DNA of 64,000 nt, taken from contig NZ_JACHFZ010000001.1 in assembly GCF_014202075.1 (NCBI RefSeq), positions 558,001 to 622,000 of the forward strand, written 5' to 3'. Below the pieces are notes generated by a model. That model did no database searches and was not told the origin of the DNA. It was given only the letters and a program-made list of their open reading frames with translations. This DNA comes from Brevundimonas basaltis (GTDB lineage: Bacteria > Pseudomonadota > Alphaproteobacteria > Caulobacterales > Caulobacteraceae). Positions 16,271 through 24,110 of this stretch are shown in pieces; the stretch's first letter is position 1, and each line of letters starts with the position of its first letter. A program made the position numbers and the translations under genes.

Positions 16271-16726
16271 TCATACACTCGATGACGTAGACCGGGTTCG
16301 CTGCGGATCTATTTGCTCCGGCTGCTCAGCAACTACGCCCTCCCGCGCGAGGATGAGCTTGCCCAATCGGTAGACGAGCAGCCGGTTGGGAATGATCGCG
16401 AAACACGGGGCGTACAGCCCAGCAACCCACTCGTTACGCCCTGTTTTTCTCGCGATACGGTGGTGCACCAGCCAACGGAAAAACACCTCTTCCTTTGGGT
16501 ACCAGCGGGGCTTGGCGGAGAGCATTTGGGCTCTTCCGAAAGCGGTGTTGTACAACATCGCGCTGCTCTGAGGCCCTGTTCGGAGCAGCACGGCAGCGTG
16601 GTGGAGCGCGAGCAGAACTCCGGTCGAGCGGCGTCGGCCACGAAGCCAGGACTTGTGTCCGACGGGCGGCTTCGGACAGGCAACCCTAACGTATCTGTGA
16701 CGGCGAAATCGCTTCCAAGGTGCCAT
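16271..16726 (-). CDS. Uncharacterised small basic protein downstream of the reverse transcriptase
   Basis: 151 residues. The ATG at 16724-16726 lies 25 bases after the reverse-transcriptase stop on the same strand and has GGAACGAG upstream, so co-transcription is likely. The N-terminus is strongly basic (MAPWKRFRRHRYVRVA), with more Arg-rich and hydrophobic segments (VLLALHHAAVLL, EVFFRWLVHHRIARKTGRNE, FAIIPNRLLVYRLGKLI). No known domain is recognised; the charge suggests nucleic-acid binding. It may be an accessory partner of the reverse transcriptase. Confidence 0.6.
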   Translation of the reverse strand: MAPWKRFRRHRYVRVACPKPPVGHKSWLRGRRRSTGVLLALHHAAVLLRTGPQSSAMLYNTAFGRAQMLSAKPRWYPKEEVFFRWLVHHRIARKTGRNEWVAGLYAPCFAIIPNRLLVYRLGKLILAREGVVAEQPEQIDPQRTRSTSSSV

Positions 16727-16751
16727 CTGCTCGTTCCAGAAACGGCGAACC

Positions 16752-18110
16752 TCATAGGCTCTCGACCCAAGGGGGATCGGTGTCCTCGGCCATTATCAAC
16801 TCGCCCACGGTCGGCGTTCCATCTGGATCATCTTCAAAAGTGTAAGCGGCCTCTTTTGGGGCCATGCTTTCCAAGTGGATGAGGAGGTCGACCGCCACCG
16901 AAACGGCACCCGGGATGACGGCATTTTGGGCGACCCAGCCGTTGATGCTTTCCCTGATCGCTGCGAAAGCGACAGGGTCCTTCGACCGCTTAGCGTCCCG
17001 TATTCTGACCAGTGTCTTGAGGGCGAACTTATCGAGCCGGCCAGCCGAAAGTTCGACCCGCATCTTGCCCCGGTGGAGCCGATATTCCCGTCCGCAGAAA
17101 CTCACACCACGACGGGGTGAGGTGATCCGGGTGCGACTGGTGAGCGGCCCGATCACGTCCGCGCCAAAGGTATCTCTGACTGATGACGTGAGGGCGTCTA
17201 TAACTGACGTCCTGTCTTTGGCGTTTCGCAGGACCACGATCAGGTTGTCACCAAAGCTCGCAGCAAACACATCTGGGGACGTGTCGTTGATGGCTCGGAT
17301 GATCGGCGCGATCATGGCCTCCGAAACGATTGAGGCAGGTGCCGTGCCCTGCGGGATGCCCCGCTTGTGCGCGCTCACCACGGCGACTTTCTCCTTATTC
17401 ATAGGAGTGAGACCCCCAGGGGCCACATCAAGGAAGAGCGCCCGATCCTTAGGATCGAACAGCACCGCCTTCTTGACCGCCGCTGGAAGCGGCAGGCCGG
17501 AAATGACAGCATCCCTCAAGAGGCTTTCAAAGCAACTTGGGATGTCGGTGGTTATGACGAGGGCGGCCGCGGGCAGCTCGGTTCGGAGCCAACGCTCGAA
17601 ACCCGCCCTTCCCCCAGTCGACATGAACTGCGTTGGCTCCGGGGTGCACAGCCCCTCGAGTGCATATTTGACCAGCAGCCCGACGGCATGATCGACGAAC
17701 TTGGCGCTGAACACCCAGCGAAATGAGCCGTCGAACTTCTCGCGGGGGACCGCCAACAGCCTCCCCCGGCTAGGCTTGTACGGGTCCATGGCAGGGAGGG
17801 CGGCGAACACGGCCTTCAGAGCATCACCATCAGCACCGACGAGGCCGCCGACCTTTCTCTCGTAGGCGGCAGCGGCCGCAGCCAGTCGGGCAGTGTCACT
17901 GGCTAGAAACCGGCGCGAAAGCCGGCCCGCACGACGGGCACCGTTCACCTCGCCTGTTCGCCGCACGGCCGCGATCATCAATCGGGTCCTGTGAGCCGCG
18001 ATTTTTGCTAAACGATGGGCCTGCTGATGATCAGCGGGCATCGCCAGCCTGTCCCACTGGGAGGGCCATGATTTGTGGGCAGCCCGCGGGGACTTGTCGG
18101 AGTTCGTCAT
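16752..18110 (-). CDS. Divergent reverse transcriptase (FGDN in place of YxDD)
   Basis: A ~452-residue RNA-directed DNA polymerase-like protein from the ATG at 18108-18110 (GAGGAA upstream); an ATG 11 codons earlier has a poorer site. Motif A is TTDIPSCFESL near residue 190, motif B RGIPQGTAPASIVSEAM near 252, motif C FAASFGDNLIVVL near 287, and the following GVSFCGREYRL corresponds to the FLG region of motifs D/E. A thumb-like segment contains INGWVAQN near 390. The first catalytic Asp of motif C is kept and the second is Asn. There is no intron maturase or HNH endonuclease domain, so this is not an ordinary group II intron protein. The ~90-residue helical N-terminus is family-specific. In an island, such a stand-alone RT suggests an anti-phage role; this is inference. 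Confidence 0.85.
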   Translation of the reverse strand: MTNSDKSPRAAHKSWPSQWDRLAMPADHQQAHRLAKIAAHRTRLMIAAVRRTGEVNGARRAGRLSRRFLASDTARLAAAAAAYERKVGGLVGADGDALKAVFAALPAMDPYKPSRGRLLAVPREKFDGSFRWVFSAKFVDHAVGLLVKYALEGLCTPEPTQFMSTGGRAGFERWLRTELPAAALVITTDIPSCFESLLRDAVISGLPLPAAVKKAVLFDPKDRALFLDVAPGGLTPMNKEKVAVVSAHKRGIPQGTAPASIVSEAMIAPIIRAINDTSPDVFAASFGDNLIVVLRNAKDRTSVIDALTSSVRDTFGADVIGPLTSRTRITSPRRGVSFCGREYRLHRGKMRVELSAGRLDKFALKTLVRIRDAKRSKDPVAFAAIRESINGWVAQNAVIPGAVSVAVDLLIHLESMAPKEAAYTFEDDPDGTPTVGELIMAEDTDPPWVESL

Positions 18111-18204
18111 TGGTCGTTCCTCAGGTTTCGGGCAGTGATCCATTTCCAGATTGACTGCAGCACTCAGCGCCGCCTGTGCCCTTTTGATTTCGGGTGTGCG
18201 GTGG

Positions 18205-18468
18205 CTACAGGCGGCGAGAGAGAGCAGCGGCAGCCCGGGTTCTCGGGCCTTCGCAAAGCCCTAGTTCAGCCCCTCGGCGAAGCATCCGATGTAGCACCCC
18301 GTAGTTCCAGCCTCGGCCGTACGGTCCGAACTCATCGCGGATGTTGAGGGCACCAAGCATCTCGCGGATCGCGATGATGCCCTGCAGCTGAAGCAGTCTG
18401 AACAGGGGTGCGAAGGCCTTGACGTCTCGGTCAAAACCGATGCCACGGTTGCTGCGCCGGGCCGCCAT
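18205..18468 (-). CDS. Small protein of the RT cassette, HTH-like
   Basis: 87 residues. The ATG overlaps the stop of the preceding HTH gene (TGATG), so it is translationally coupled to it. It is rich in Arg and Leu, with a predicted helix-turn-helix-like stretch IIAIREMLGALNIRDEFG, then YGRGWNYGVLHRMLRRGAE, loosely like the C-terminal DNA-binding part of serine recombinases. No catalytic residues are present. Spacing to the RT gene is about 95 bases. Possible DNA- or RNA-binding regulator of the cassette; function unknown. Confidence 0.6.
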   Translation of the reverse strand: MAARRSNRGIGFDRDVKAFAPLFRLLQLQGIIAIREMLGALNIRDEFGPYGRGWNYGVLHRMLRRGAELGLCEGPRTRAAAALSRRL

Positions 18469-18713
18469 CAGGCCGACCCTCCCATCCGCGCAGGCACTTG
18501 GTCTGCCATCCAGCTCCGCAGATGCGCTTCACGGTACCAGGCGCGACGGCCGACCCGGATGAAGACGGGTCCTGTTCCCGCCATCGACCAGTGCGCCAAG
18601 CTGGAAACGGAAACTCCAAGGAAAGTGGCGGCCTCTTCCCGGGTGAGGAGGGCAGGGTCATTCGGCCTGCGAACCGATAGCGGGCGAGATATGATCTTTA
18701 GGGATACTGACAT
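18468..18713 (-). CDS. AlpA/excisionase-like helix-turn-helix protein
   Basis: 81 residues from an ATG at 18711-18713; ATGs at 18737 and 18776 are possible alternatives. The core LLTREEAATFLGVSVSSLAHW, followed by FIRVGRRAWYREAHLRSWM, is a MerR-type winged helix as in AlpA and excisionase proteins: HTH, then the wing with R-x-W-Y-R. On integrated elements such proteins direct excision or regulate the integrase. Here it sits between the integrase and the reverse transcriptase, with a repeat-rich noncoding stretch in front, so it could serve the island or the cassette. Confidence 0.75.
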   Translation of the reverse strand: MSVSLKIISRPLSVRRPNDPALLTREEAATFLGVSVSSLAHWSMAGTGPVFIRVGRRAWYREAHLRSWMADQVPARMGGSA

Positions 18714-18776
18714 CACGCGTTTCCATGCGAGCGACATGCCCGCGAGTTGAGACGAAAAACAGGGGAAACTGGCCAC

Positions 18777-18981
18777 TCACAGGGTGTGCCGATTGGTGAT
18801 GTTGCAGCTGCTAAAGCAGCTCAATCACTCTGCGTGATGCTATGATGGCTCGAAACCATCTGATCGGTGATTAGGATGTCGACAATAAGATCGGACGTCA
18901 ATCGTCCGCTCTAGATTATTTATCGCATCCAATCAGATGCAGCAGGCGGACCTGTCTGGATCATTATAGAATACAAGCAAA
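18777..18981 (-). ncRNA. Hairpin-dense noncoding stretch before the RT cassette (candidate structured RNA or operator)
   Basis: About 200 bases, more AT-rich than the surroundings, with no credible ORF. Five short perfect inverted repeats lie in a row: 18806-18811/18816-18821, 18824-18828/18834-18838, 18844-18848/18856-18860, 18892-18896/18904-18908 and 18925-18929/18936-18940. A near-repeat GATTGGTGAT (18791) and GATCGGTGAT (18862) could be protein-binding sites. It lies upstream of the HTH gene on the same strand, so it may be promoter/operator DNA, a structured leader, or an RNA partner for the reverse transcriptase. Not resolved by sequence alone. Confidence 0.35.
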
Positions 18982-20706
18982 TCAAATTCTTACTCTGTAC
19001 GGAAGTCTCATTTCTCTGACGGCATTTTCGCAGACGGTCAAAGAGACGCCCTCACCGTAACCGTCGCTGACGTTCCCGCCTGCGTGCCCGATTATCCGGT
19101 CGATCACGTACTGCGGAAGGAGAGCGTTCCGGAAAGCGTCCTCGGCGGTATGTCGAAACGAATGAAAAACGAGCGCGGGATCCTTGAGCCCGACCTTGTC
19201 GAGCAGTCGCGCGAACCATTTCGAAAAGACCGTCGAGGGCTGTCCGTCAGCGCCAAATCCGACCTGCCAGAATACCCTCTTGTGTGGCCGCTTGTCCTTA
19301 AGCCGCCTCCGCATGAAGTCGCCGAAACCAAGGTCCAAGACGTCCTGATGGATCGGCACTCGGCGCACTCCAGCGTGCGACTTCACCATTTTCTCCTCGC
19401 CGGTGCCGCGCTCAGCAGAGCCCTCCTCTGTGATCACGAAATGGGGGACCGGATCGTCGAGCCTGACATCGGCGAGGTGAAGCTGGACCAGCTCACCAAG
19501 GCGGGCACCGGTATAGTAGCCGAGGATGGGGATCCAGAAGTGGGCATCCTTGATGACGAGTGAGCCCGGCTCGAAGCGTCGCTTCGCCGACTTCATTCCC
19601 GTGAAGACCGGGGCCGAAAAAAGGGCCCGCAACTCCTCGGCATTGAACGGGCGGCGTGATTTCACGCCCTTGGCTTTCTTGACCCTTGGCAAGCGAACGT
19701 CCTCTGCCGGGTTGATCGAAATGTAGCCCTGTTGGCCCTTCGCCCAGCGGAAGAACGCCCGGCAGGGGTTGAAGAGGTTCTCGACCGTGACGGCGGAAAT
19801 GCGGGTGTCCTCATTGGACGTTTGTCGAGCCAGAAAGCTCTCGCCCCCGGCCCTCATGGAACGGGGGCGAAGACGTCGCAGCGCATCGCGATAGCTCACA
19901 ATGTGCTGTGCGGTGATTGCTGCGATGGGCGTTTCGGCTCCGATATGCTCTCGGAGATAATCCAGTTGGCGAGCGCGGCCTTTCCAGGTCTTCAGCGACC
20001 ACATCCGCTTTCCCTCCCCCAAGTAGACGTCCAACGCCTCGCCAAGGGTCGGCCCCAAGACGGGTGTGGAGTTCCACTCGGGGGGGGTCACGCCGACCGC
20101 ACTCACGGCAGCCCGCCGAAACAAGGGATCGACCGGCTGGTACGGCAGCAGCCGCTCTGAGAGACGGTAGATGACCAGCCGGTCGCGCTCGATGAGCGCC
20201 CGGGCCACTCCGTCGTGCATGTCGTCCAGCACATCTTGTGGCAGGTCGAGGACCGCCACGCCGGCTTTCGCAAGGAGGTGTAGGACCTCTCCGACGACGG
20301 GGTACCGATAGTCCCCTGTTGCCCGCTGAGCTTCGATTTCCGAGATGGCCTCTTCGGTGAGGTGAGCCACGTACTCAAGCTCACGTTCTCGGTCCCGCGT
20401 CTCAAAGCGGCGGCCGCCGTTGGCCGCCCGTTCGAGATCACTGAACCGATCCACGATCATCGCACTGATGCGATCCTTGGTCAGTTCTGACGCCCTAATC
20501 ATTTCGAACACCTCCATCACACGCGCGGCGTATTTCAGCGCAAGCGGACGGGCCTCAGCGAAAGTGTGGACGTGAAGGGATCGTCGGACCTCGCGCAAAC
20601 CCACCCGCACACGAAGATCGTCGGGCACCCGCACGCGCAGATGAAAGGTGCCATGACGTCGTTGCAGATGCGGCACACGGCTTCCGCTCTTGGCGGCGCG
20701 TCCCAT
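18982..20706 (-). CDS. Tyrosine integrase of the island (DUF6538 N-terminus)
   Basis: About 574 residues from the ATG at 20704-20706. The frame is open to a TTG at 20781, but that region carries the GTGTACCAA repeats and is unlikely to be coding. The N-terminus (VPHLQRRHGTFHLRVRVPDD) is the DUF6538-type arm-binding domain, followed by a core-binding SAM-like domain (residues ~220-330). The catalytic domain keeps GARLGEL (Arg ~402), the beta-hairpin Lys in EEKMVKSHAG, HSFRHTA (His ~515, Arg ~518), GHAGGN and the nucleophile in DGYGEG (Tyr ~550). It lies beside the tRNA-Ser target and should catalyse integration and excision at the 18-bp core. Confidence 0.92.
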   Translation of the reverse strand: MGRAAKSGSRVPHLQRRHGTFHLRVRVPDDLRVRVGLREVRRSLHVHTFAEARPLALKYAARVMEVFEMIRASELTKDRISAMIVDRFSDLERAANGGRRFETRDRERELEYVAHLTEEAISEIEAQRATGDYRYPVVGEVLHLLAKAGVAVLDLPQDVLDDMHDGVARALIERDRLVIYRLSERLLPYQPVDPLFRRAAVSAVGVTPPEWNSTPVLGPTLGEALDVYLGEGKRMWSLKTWKGRARQLDYLREHIGAETPIAAITAQHIVSYRDALRRLRPRSMRAGGESFLARQTSNEDTRISAVTVENLFNPCRAFFRWAKGQQGYISINPAEDVRLPRVKKAKGVKSRRPFNAEELRALFSAPVFTGMKSAKRRFEPGSLVIKDAHFWIPILGYYTGARLGELVQLHLADVRLDDPVPHFVITEEGSAERGTGEEKMVKSHAGVRRVPIHQDVLDLGFGDFMRRRLKDKRPHKRVFWQVGFGADGQPSTVFSKWFARLLDKVGLKDPALVFHSFRHTAEDAFRNALLPQYVIDRIIGHAGGNVSDGYGEGVSLTVCENAVREMRLPYRVRI

Positions 20707-20759
20707 CCCTAAACTCGATCCAATCGAGCCGCCCGACACGTGGCCTCGGGCGAGGGTTC

Positions 20760-20781
20760 GTGTACCACGCTCGTGTACCAA
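20760..20781 (+). promoter_or_regulatory. Two GTGTACCAA-type repeats: likely integrase arm sites (right end)
   Basis: GTGTACCAC at 20760-20768 and GTGTACCAA at 20773-20781, spaced 13 bases apart like the left-end copies and in the same orientation. They lie between the integrase start and the right att core. Confidence 0.62.
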
Positions 20782-20843
20782 ACGATGGACGAGCGAGGCA
20801 GACCGGTAGCATGACCCCTGAAATCCTTGAAGAAATCAGGGCA

Positions 20844-20861
20844 CTGGCGGAGACGGAGGGA
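20844..20861 (+). repeat. Right attachment site (attR), 18-bp core within tRNA-Ser
   Basis: Identical to 2755-2772. It covers the CCA, discriminator, acceptor strand and the start of the T-arm of the tRNA-Ser gene, the usual cross-over zone for tRNA-directed tyrosine integrases. Confidence 0.88.
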
Positions 20862-20936
20862 TTCGAACCCTCGGTACCCCTTACAGGGTACGACGATTTA
20901 GCAAACCGTTGCCTTCAGCCACTCGGCCACGTCTCC
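20845..20936 (-). tRNA. tRNA-Ser(GCU)
   Basis: Reading the minus strand, the gene starts GGAGACG and ends CGTCTCC-G-CCA, a perfect seven-pair acceptor stem with encoded CCA. The anticodon loop TTGCTAA gives anticodon GCT, decoding AGC/AGU. A long variable arm (CCCTGTAAGGGG) and the T-arm GGTTCGAATCC complete a class II serine tRNA of 92 bases. The 3' end was regenerated by the integrated island, so the tRNA should be functional. Confidence 0.96.
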
Positions 20937-21034
20937 GGCAGGCGGCGTGGATAGCGGAGCGCGCGGGCGGGCGCAACGGGTCTTGGACGTGCTTGCTGGA
21001 GCAGGCGACCGTTAACGCGACAGTGAGAGGGCCC

Positions 21035-22654
21035 GTGCAAGGTGGCGGCGAACCTCCGCCGTGCGAGTCTCGATTGCCCGACGCCGCCAGCCGCTTTTCG
21101 CTCGACACAGATCCGGCCGCGGCCGGCGAGTTCGACGTGGCCAGCTTGCAGGCCCTCGCCGCCTCGGCCTCGATAGGACGAGGCGAGCCGACGCCAAGCA
21201 AGGGCGCGGCCCGTCGCGGGCCCTTCCGTCCCGAGGTCTGGCTTAATGCCCGGCAGAGGCACGCCTCCCGGCTGGCGGCCCACTATTTTCGGACGTTTGA
21301 CGTCCTGGCCGTGGCGGCGGTGACCTTGCTGTGCGCCTCGGCGGCGACGCCGGGGCCGCTTGTCTACGCGGACCTCTCGACGCTGGCGCCGTTTGCGCTC
21401 GGCGCGCTAACGGTGCTGGGGCTGATGCGGTCGCTGGGGCGTTACCGGTTCGCGCGCGGCCAGAAGACGGCGCTGCATCTGGCCTCGGTGGCCGCAATCG
21501 TGGCCGTGGGCGCGCTCGTGGCCTTGACGTCGGGCTGGGCGCTCCAGGGAACGACGGCGCAATGGGCGGCCTGGCTGGTCTGGAGCGGGCTGGTGCTGGT
21601 CAGCCTCTATGCCCTGCACATGGGCTGGAGCGACATGGTCCGGCGCTGGCGAGAGTCGGGCGCGCTGACGCCCAACATCGTGCTGGTCGGCGCGACCCGG
21701 CGCGCCGAGAGCCTGATCCGCGAGGCGCTTAAGCGGCGTGACCTGAACGTGCTGGGGATTTTCGACGACCGGCTGGCGCGGTCGCCCGAGGCCGTCGAGG
21801 GCGTGCCGGTTCTGGGCACGGCGACCGACCTGCTGGCCCACAAGATGACCCCCTATGTCGACCGGGTGGTGTTGGCCATCGACCCGAAGGCCGAAGCGCG
21901 GGTGCGCCATTTGACGACCCAGCTGCGGACCCTGCCGAACGAGGTGACCCTGCTTGTCGAGCCGAACAGCGAGGCCGAGATGCGCTCGGCGCTGGACCGC
22001 TTGGCGGCCGCGCCCCTGGCCGATGTGCAGGGGCCGATCGACCATGACCGCCGGGCCTTCAACAAGCGTCTCCAGGATCTGCTGATCGGCCTGCTCGCCC
22101 TCGTGCTTCTGGCCCCGGTCATGGCCGTGATCGCCGCCGCCATCCGGCTGGACAGCCCGGGCCCCATTTTTTTCCGGCAGCGCCGACACGGCTTCAATCA
22201 CGAGGAAATCGTGGTGTGGAAATTCCGCTCGATGAAGCAGGAGGCCGCCGACGCCACTGCCAGCCGCCAGGTGACCCACGACGACGACCGCATCACCCGG
22301 ATCGGGAAATTCATCCGCAAGACCAGCCTCGACGAGCTGCCGCAACTGCTCAACGTCATCACCGGCGAGATGTCGCTGGTCGGGCCCCGACCGCACGCGA
22401 TCGGCATGAAGACCGGCCATGTCGAGAGCGCCCGGCTGGTGGCGGAATACGCCCACCGGCATCGCATCAAGCCCGGCATGACCGGCTGGGCCGCCGTCAA
22501 CGGCTCGCGGGGCCCGCTGCATACGGCCCAGGACGTGCGGGCCCGTGTGCGGCTGGACATCGAGTATGTCGAGCGTCAGTCGCTGTGGCTGGACCTGTGG
22601 ATCATGGCCGTCACCGTGCCGGTGTTGCTCGGCGACCGGTCGGCGGTGCGGTAG
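21035..22654 (+). CDS. Polyprenyl-phosphate sugar-1-phosphate transferase (HfsE/WcaJ type)
   Basis: Initiates exopolysaccharide repeat-unit synthesis by moving a hexose-1-phosphate onto undecaprenyl phosphate at the inner membrane. About 539 residues with four N-terminal membrane helices (from LAVAAVTLLCASA), a CoA-binding-like domain (VLVGATRRAESLIREA) and the C-terminal transferase domain: helix LLALVLLAPVMAVIAAAIRL, FFRQRRHGFN, KFIRKTSLDELPQLLNV and GPRPHAIG. The frame is open back into the tRNA. The GTG at 21035 (GAGAGG upstream) is a best guess and GTG 21023 or TTG 21074 are alternatives. First of four plus-strand genes with 1-4 base spacings or overlaps; probably the holdfast initiator. 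Confidence 0.88.
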   Translation: MQGGGEPPPCESRLPDAASRFSLDTDPAAAGEFDVASLQALAASASIGRGEPTPSKGAARRGPFRPEVWLNARQRHASRLAAHYFRTFDVLAVAAVTLLCASAATPGPLVYADLSTLAPFALGALTVLGLMRSLGRYRFARGQKTALHLASVAAIVAVGALVALTSGWALQGTTAQWAAWLVWSGLVLVSLYALHMGWSDMVRRWRESGALTPNIVLVGATRRAESLIREALKRRDLNVLGIFDDRLARSPEAVEGVPVLGTATDLLAHKMTPYVDRVVLAIDPKAEARVRHLTTQLRTLPNEVTLLVEPNSEAEMRSALDRLAAAPLADVQGPIDHDRRAFNKRLQDLLIGLLALVLLAPVMAVIAAAIRLDSPGPIFFRQRRHGFNHEEIVVWKFRSMKQEAADATASRQVTHDDDRITRIGKFIRKTSLDELPQLLNVITGEMSLVGPRPHAIGMKTGHVESARLVAEYAHRHRIKPGMTGWAAVNGSRGPLHTAQDVRARVRLDIEYVERQSLWLDLWIMAVTVPVLLGDRSAVR

Positions 22655-22658
22655 CGCG

Positions 22659-24110
22659 ATGTTCTGGCGCGGCGTCTGGGGCTATCTGCCCGCCAACATC
22701 GTGCAGGGGGTGGTCGGGTTCCTCGCCATCGTCCTGTTCACTCGTCTGCTGAGCGCCGAAGACTTCGGCCGCTACGCCCTCGCCTTCGCCGTATTGACCC
22801 TGGCTCATGTAGCGGTCTTCACCTGGCTGGAAGCGGCGATGGCCCGGTTCTGGGCCTCCGGTCGCCCCGGCGCCGACCTGGCCGGACATTTCGCCAGCCT
22901 GTACCGCGGCGCCGTGCTGATGACGCTGGTGTTCGTGCCGGTGACCGCGCTGGCGCTGTGGTTGTGGCCGACCGATCCGCTGATGAAGTTCGCGCTGGCG
23001 GCCGGTCTGGCGGGTTGTCCTGTGCGCTGCTTCGTCAAACTGGCCCAGGAACGCTATCGGGCAGCGGGCGAGGTCGCGAAGGCGGCAGGGCTGGACATCG
23101 CCGTGGCCGTCGGCGGCCTGATCATCGGCGTAGGCTTCGCCCTGGGGGGAGCGGGAGGCGCGGCGCCGCTGCTGGGCATCGGCCTGGCCCCGCTGGCCGC
23201 CCTGCCCTTCGTCTTGCCGGGAGAACTGAAGCAGGCGCGCGGCGGCGTGGCGGCGCAAGAGCGGCTGAAGAACTACGCTGTTTACGGCTACCCGATCGCC
23301 GCGTCGCTCGCCCTGACAGTGGTGCTGGCGTCGACTGACCGCTTCCTGCTGGCGGCGTTCCTCGACGAGGCGGCGGTGGGCGCCTATCACGCCGGCTATT
23401 CCATAGCGAACCGGACGCTGGACGTGCTGTTCCTGTGGCTGGGCGCGGCAGGACAACCGGCGCTGGTCATGGCGCTCGAGCGCGGCGGACTGGACAAGCT
23501 GAAGACCGCGGCGCGCGAGCAGCTGTCGACCTTCCTGCTGATCGGTCTGCCGGCGGCGGCGGGGGTGGCGCTGGTCGCCCGACCGCTGGCCGAGGTGCTG
23601 ATCGGCGAGGATTTGCGCGGGGCCGCGGCCAGCGTGACGCCGTGGATCGCCCTGTCGGCCCTCCTCTACGGGCTGACAGCCTATTATTTCGGCCAGGCTT
23701 TCACCCTCGGCAAGAAGACGAAACACCTGCTGGTCGCCATGGCCATTCCGGCGAGCATGAACGTGGTCCTGAACCTGATCCTGGTGCCGCGCTTCGGCCT
23801 GATCGGGGCGGCTTGGGCGACGGCGGCGAGCTTCGCGCTCGGCCTGCTGGCCACCCAAATGATCGGTCGCCGGGTGATGCCCCTGCCGATCCCGTGGGAC
23901 AGTCTGATCCGGTGCGGCGTCGCGACGGGCGCCATGGCCCTGGTCGTGTGGCGCCTGCCGGCCATCGGCGGGATCGCCGAGCTGGCGTTGGACGCCGGCG
24001 TCGGCATGATTGTCTACGCCGCCGTCGCCATGGCCCTGAACGCGGCAGGCGTCCGCGACGTGGCGATGCGGCTGCTGGTTCAGGCGCGAGACCGGAGGGC
24101 CACGGTATGA
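22659..24110 (+). CDS. Polysaccharide flippase, Wzx/MOP type (HfsF-like)
   Basis: A 483-residue integral membrane protein beginning MFWRGVWGYLPANIVQGVVG, with about 12-14 hydrophobic helices and the TRLLSAEDFGRYALAFA signature of the oligosaccharide flippase family. It should move lipid-linked repeat units across the inner membrane for polymerisation. It starts four bases after the sugar-transferase stop and overlaps the following glycosyltransferase by ATGA, so it belongs to the same operon. The N-terminal extension in the longer frame is Cys/Trp-rich and was rejected. Confidence 0.88.
   Translation: MFWRGVWGYLPANIVQGVVGFLAIVLFTRLLSAEDFGRYALAFAVLTLAHVAVFTWLEAAMARFWASGRPGADLAGHFASLYRGAVLMTLVFVPVTALALWLWPTDPLMKFALAAGLAGCPVRCFVKLAQERYRAAGEVAKAAGLDIAVAVGGLIIGVGFALGGAGGAAPLLGIGLAPLAALPFVLPGELKQARGGVAAQERLKNYAVYGYPIAASLALTVVLASTDRFLLAAFLDEAAVGAYHAGYSIANRTLDVLFLWLGAAGQPALVMALERGGLDKLKTAAREQLSTFLLIGLPAAAGVALVARPLAEVLIGEDLRGAAASVTPWIALSALLYGLTAYYFGQAFTLGKKTKHLLVAMAIPASMNVVLNLILVPRFGLIGAAWATAASFALGLLATQMIGRRVMPLPIPWDSLIRCGVATGAMALVVWRLPAIGGIAELALDAGVGMIVYAAVAMALNAAGVRDVAMRLLVQARDRRATV

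Larger units (their letters stand above)
2755..20861. mobile_element. Integrative genomic island in tRNA-Ser(GCU), ~18.1 kb
   Basis: The segment is flanked by a perfect 18-bp direct repeat, CTGGCGGAGACGGAGGGA, at 2755-2772 and 20844-20861. The right copy is the 3' end of an intact tRNA-Ser gene and the left copy stands alone. A tyrosine integrase gene lies at the tRNA end, 138 bases from the repeat, as in most tRNA-targeted islands. GTGTACCAA repeats occur just inside both ends. The interior carries a second, broken integrase, a serine recombinase, a reverse transcriptase and several frameshifted genes, while the flanks are ordinary chromosomal genes. No replication or conjugation genes are recognisable, so it is probably a mobilisable or degenerate island. 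Confidence 0.9.

Noticed and set aside
16752..18110. Group II intron or retron as explanation of the reverse transcriptase
   Set aside because: No maturase X or HNH domain follows the RT. The protein is longer than typical retron RTs at the N-terminus, its motif C is not YxDD, and no msr/msd-like structure was recognised directly beside it.
20707..20781. TTG start giving a 599-residue integrase
   Set aside because: The extra bases contain the GTGTACCAA repeats and encode a non-conserved stretch.
2755..20861. Conjugative element or prophage
   Set aside because: No relaxase, type IV secretion, capsid, terminase or lysis genes were recognised in the 18 kb.
20909..21034. Upstream start for the sugar-phosphate transferase
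   Set aside because: The frame begins inside the antisense of tRNA-Ser; no ribosome site is present there.
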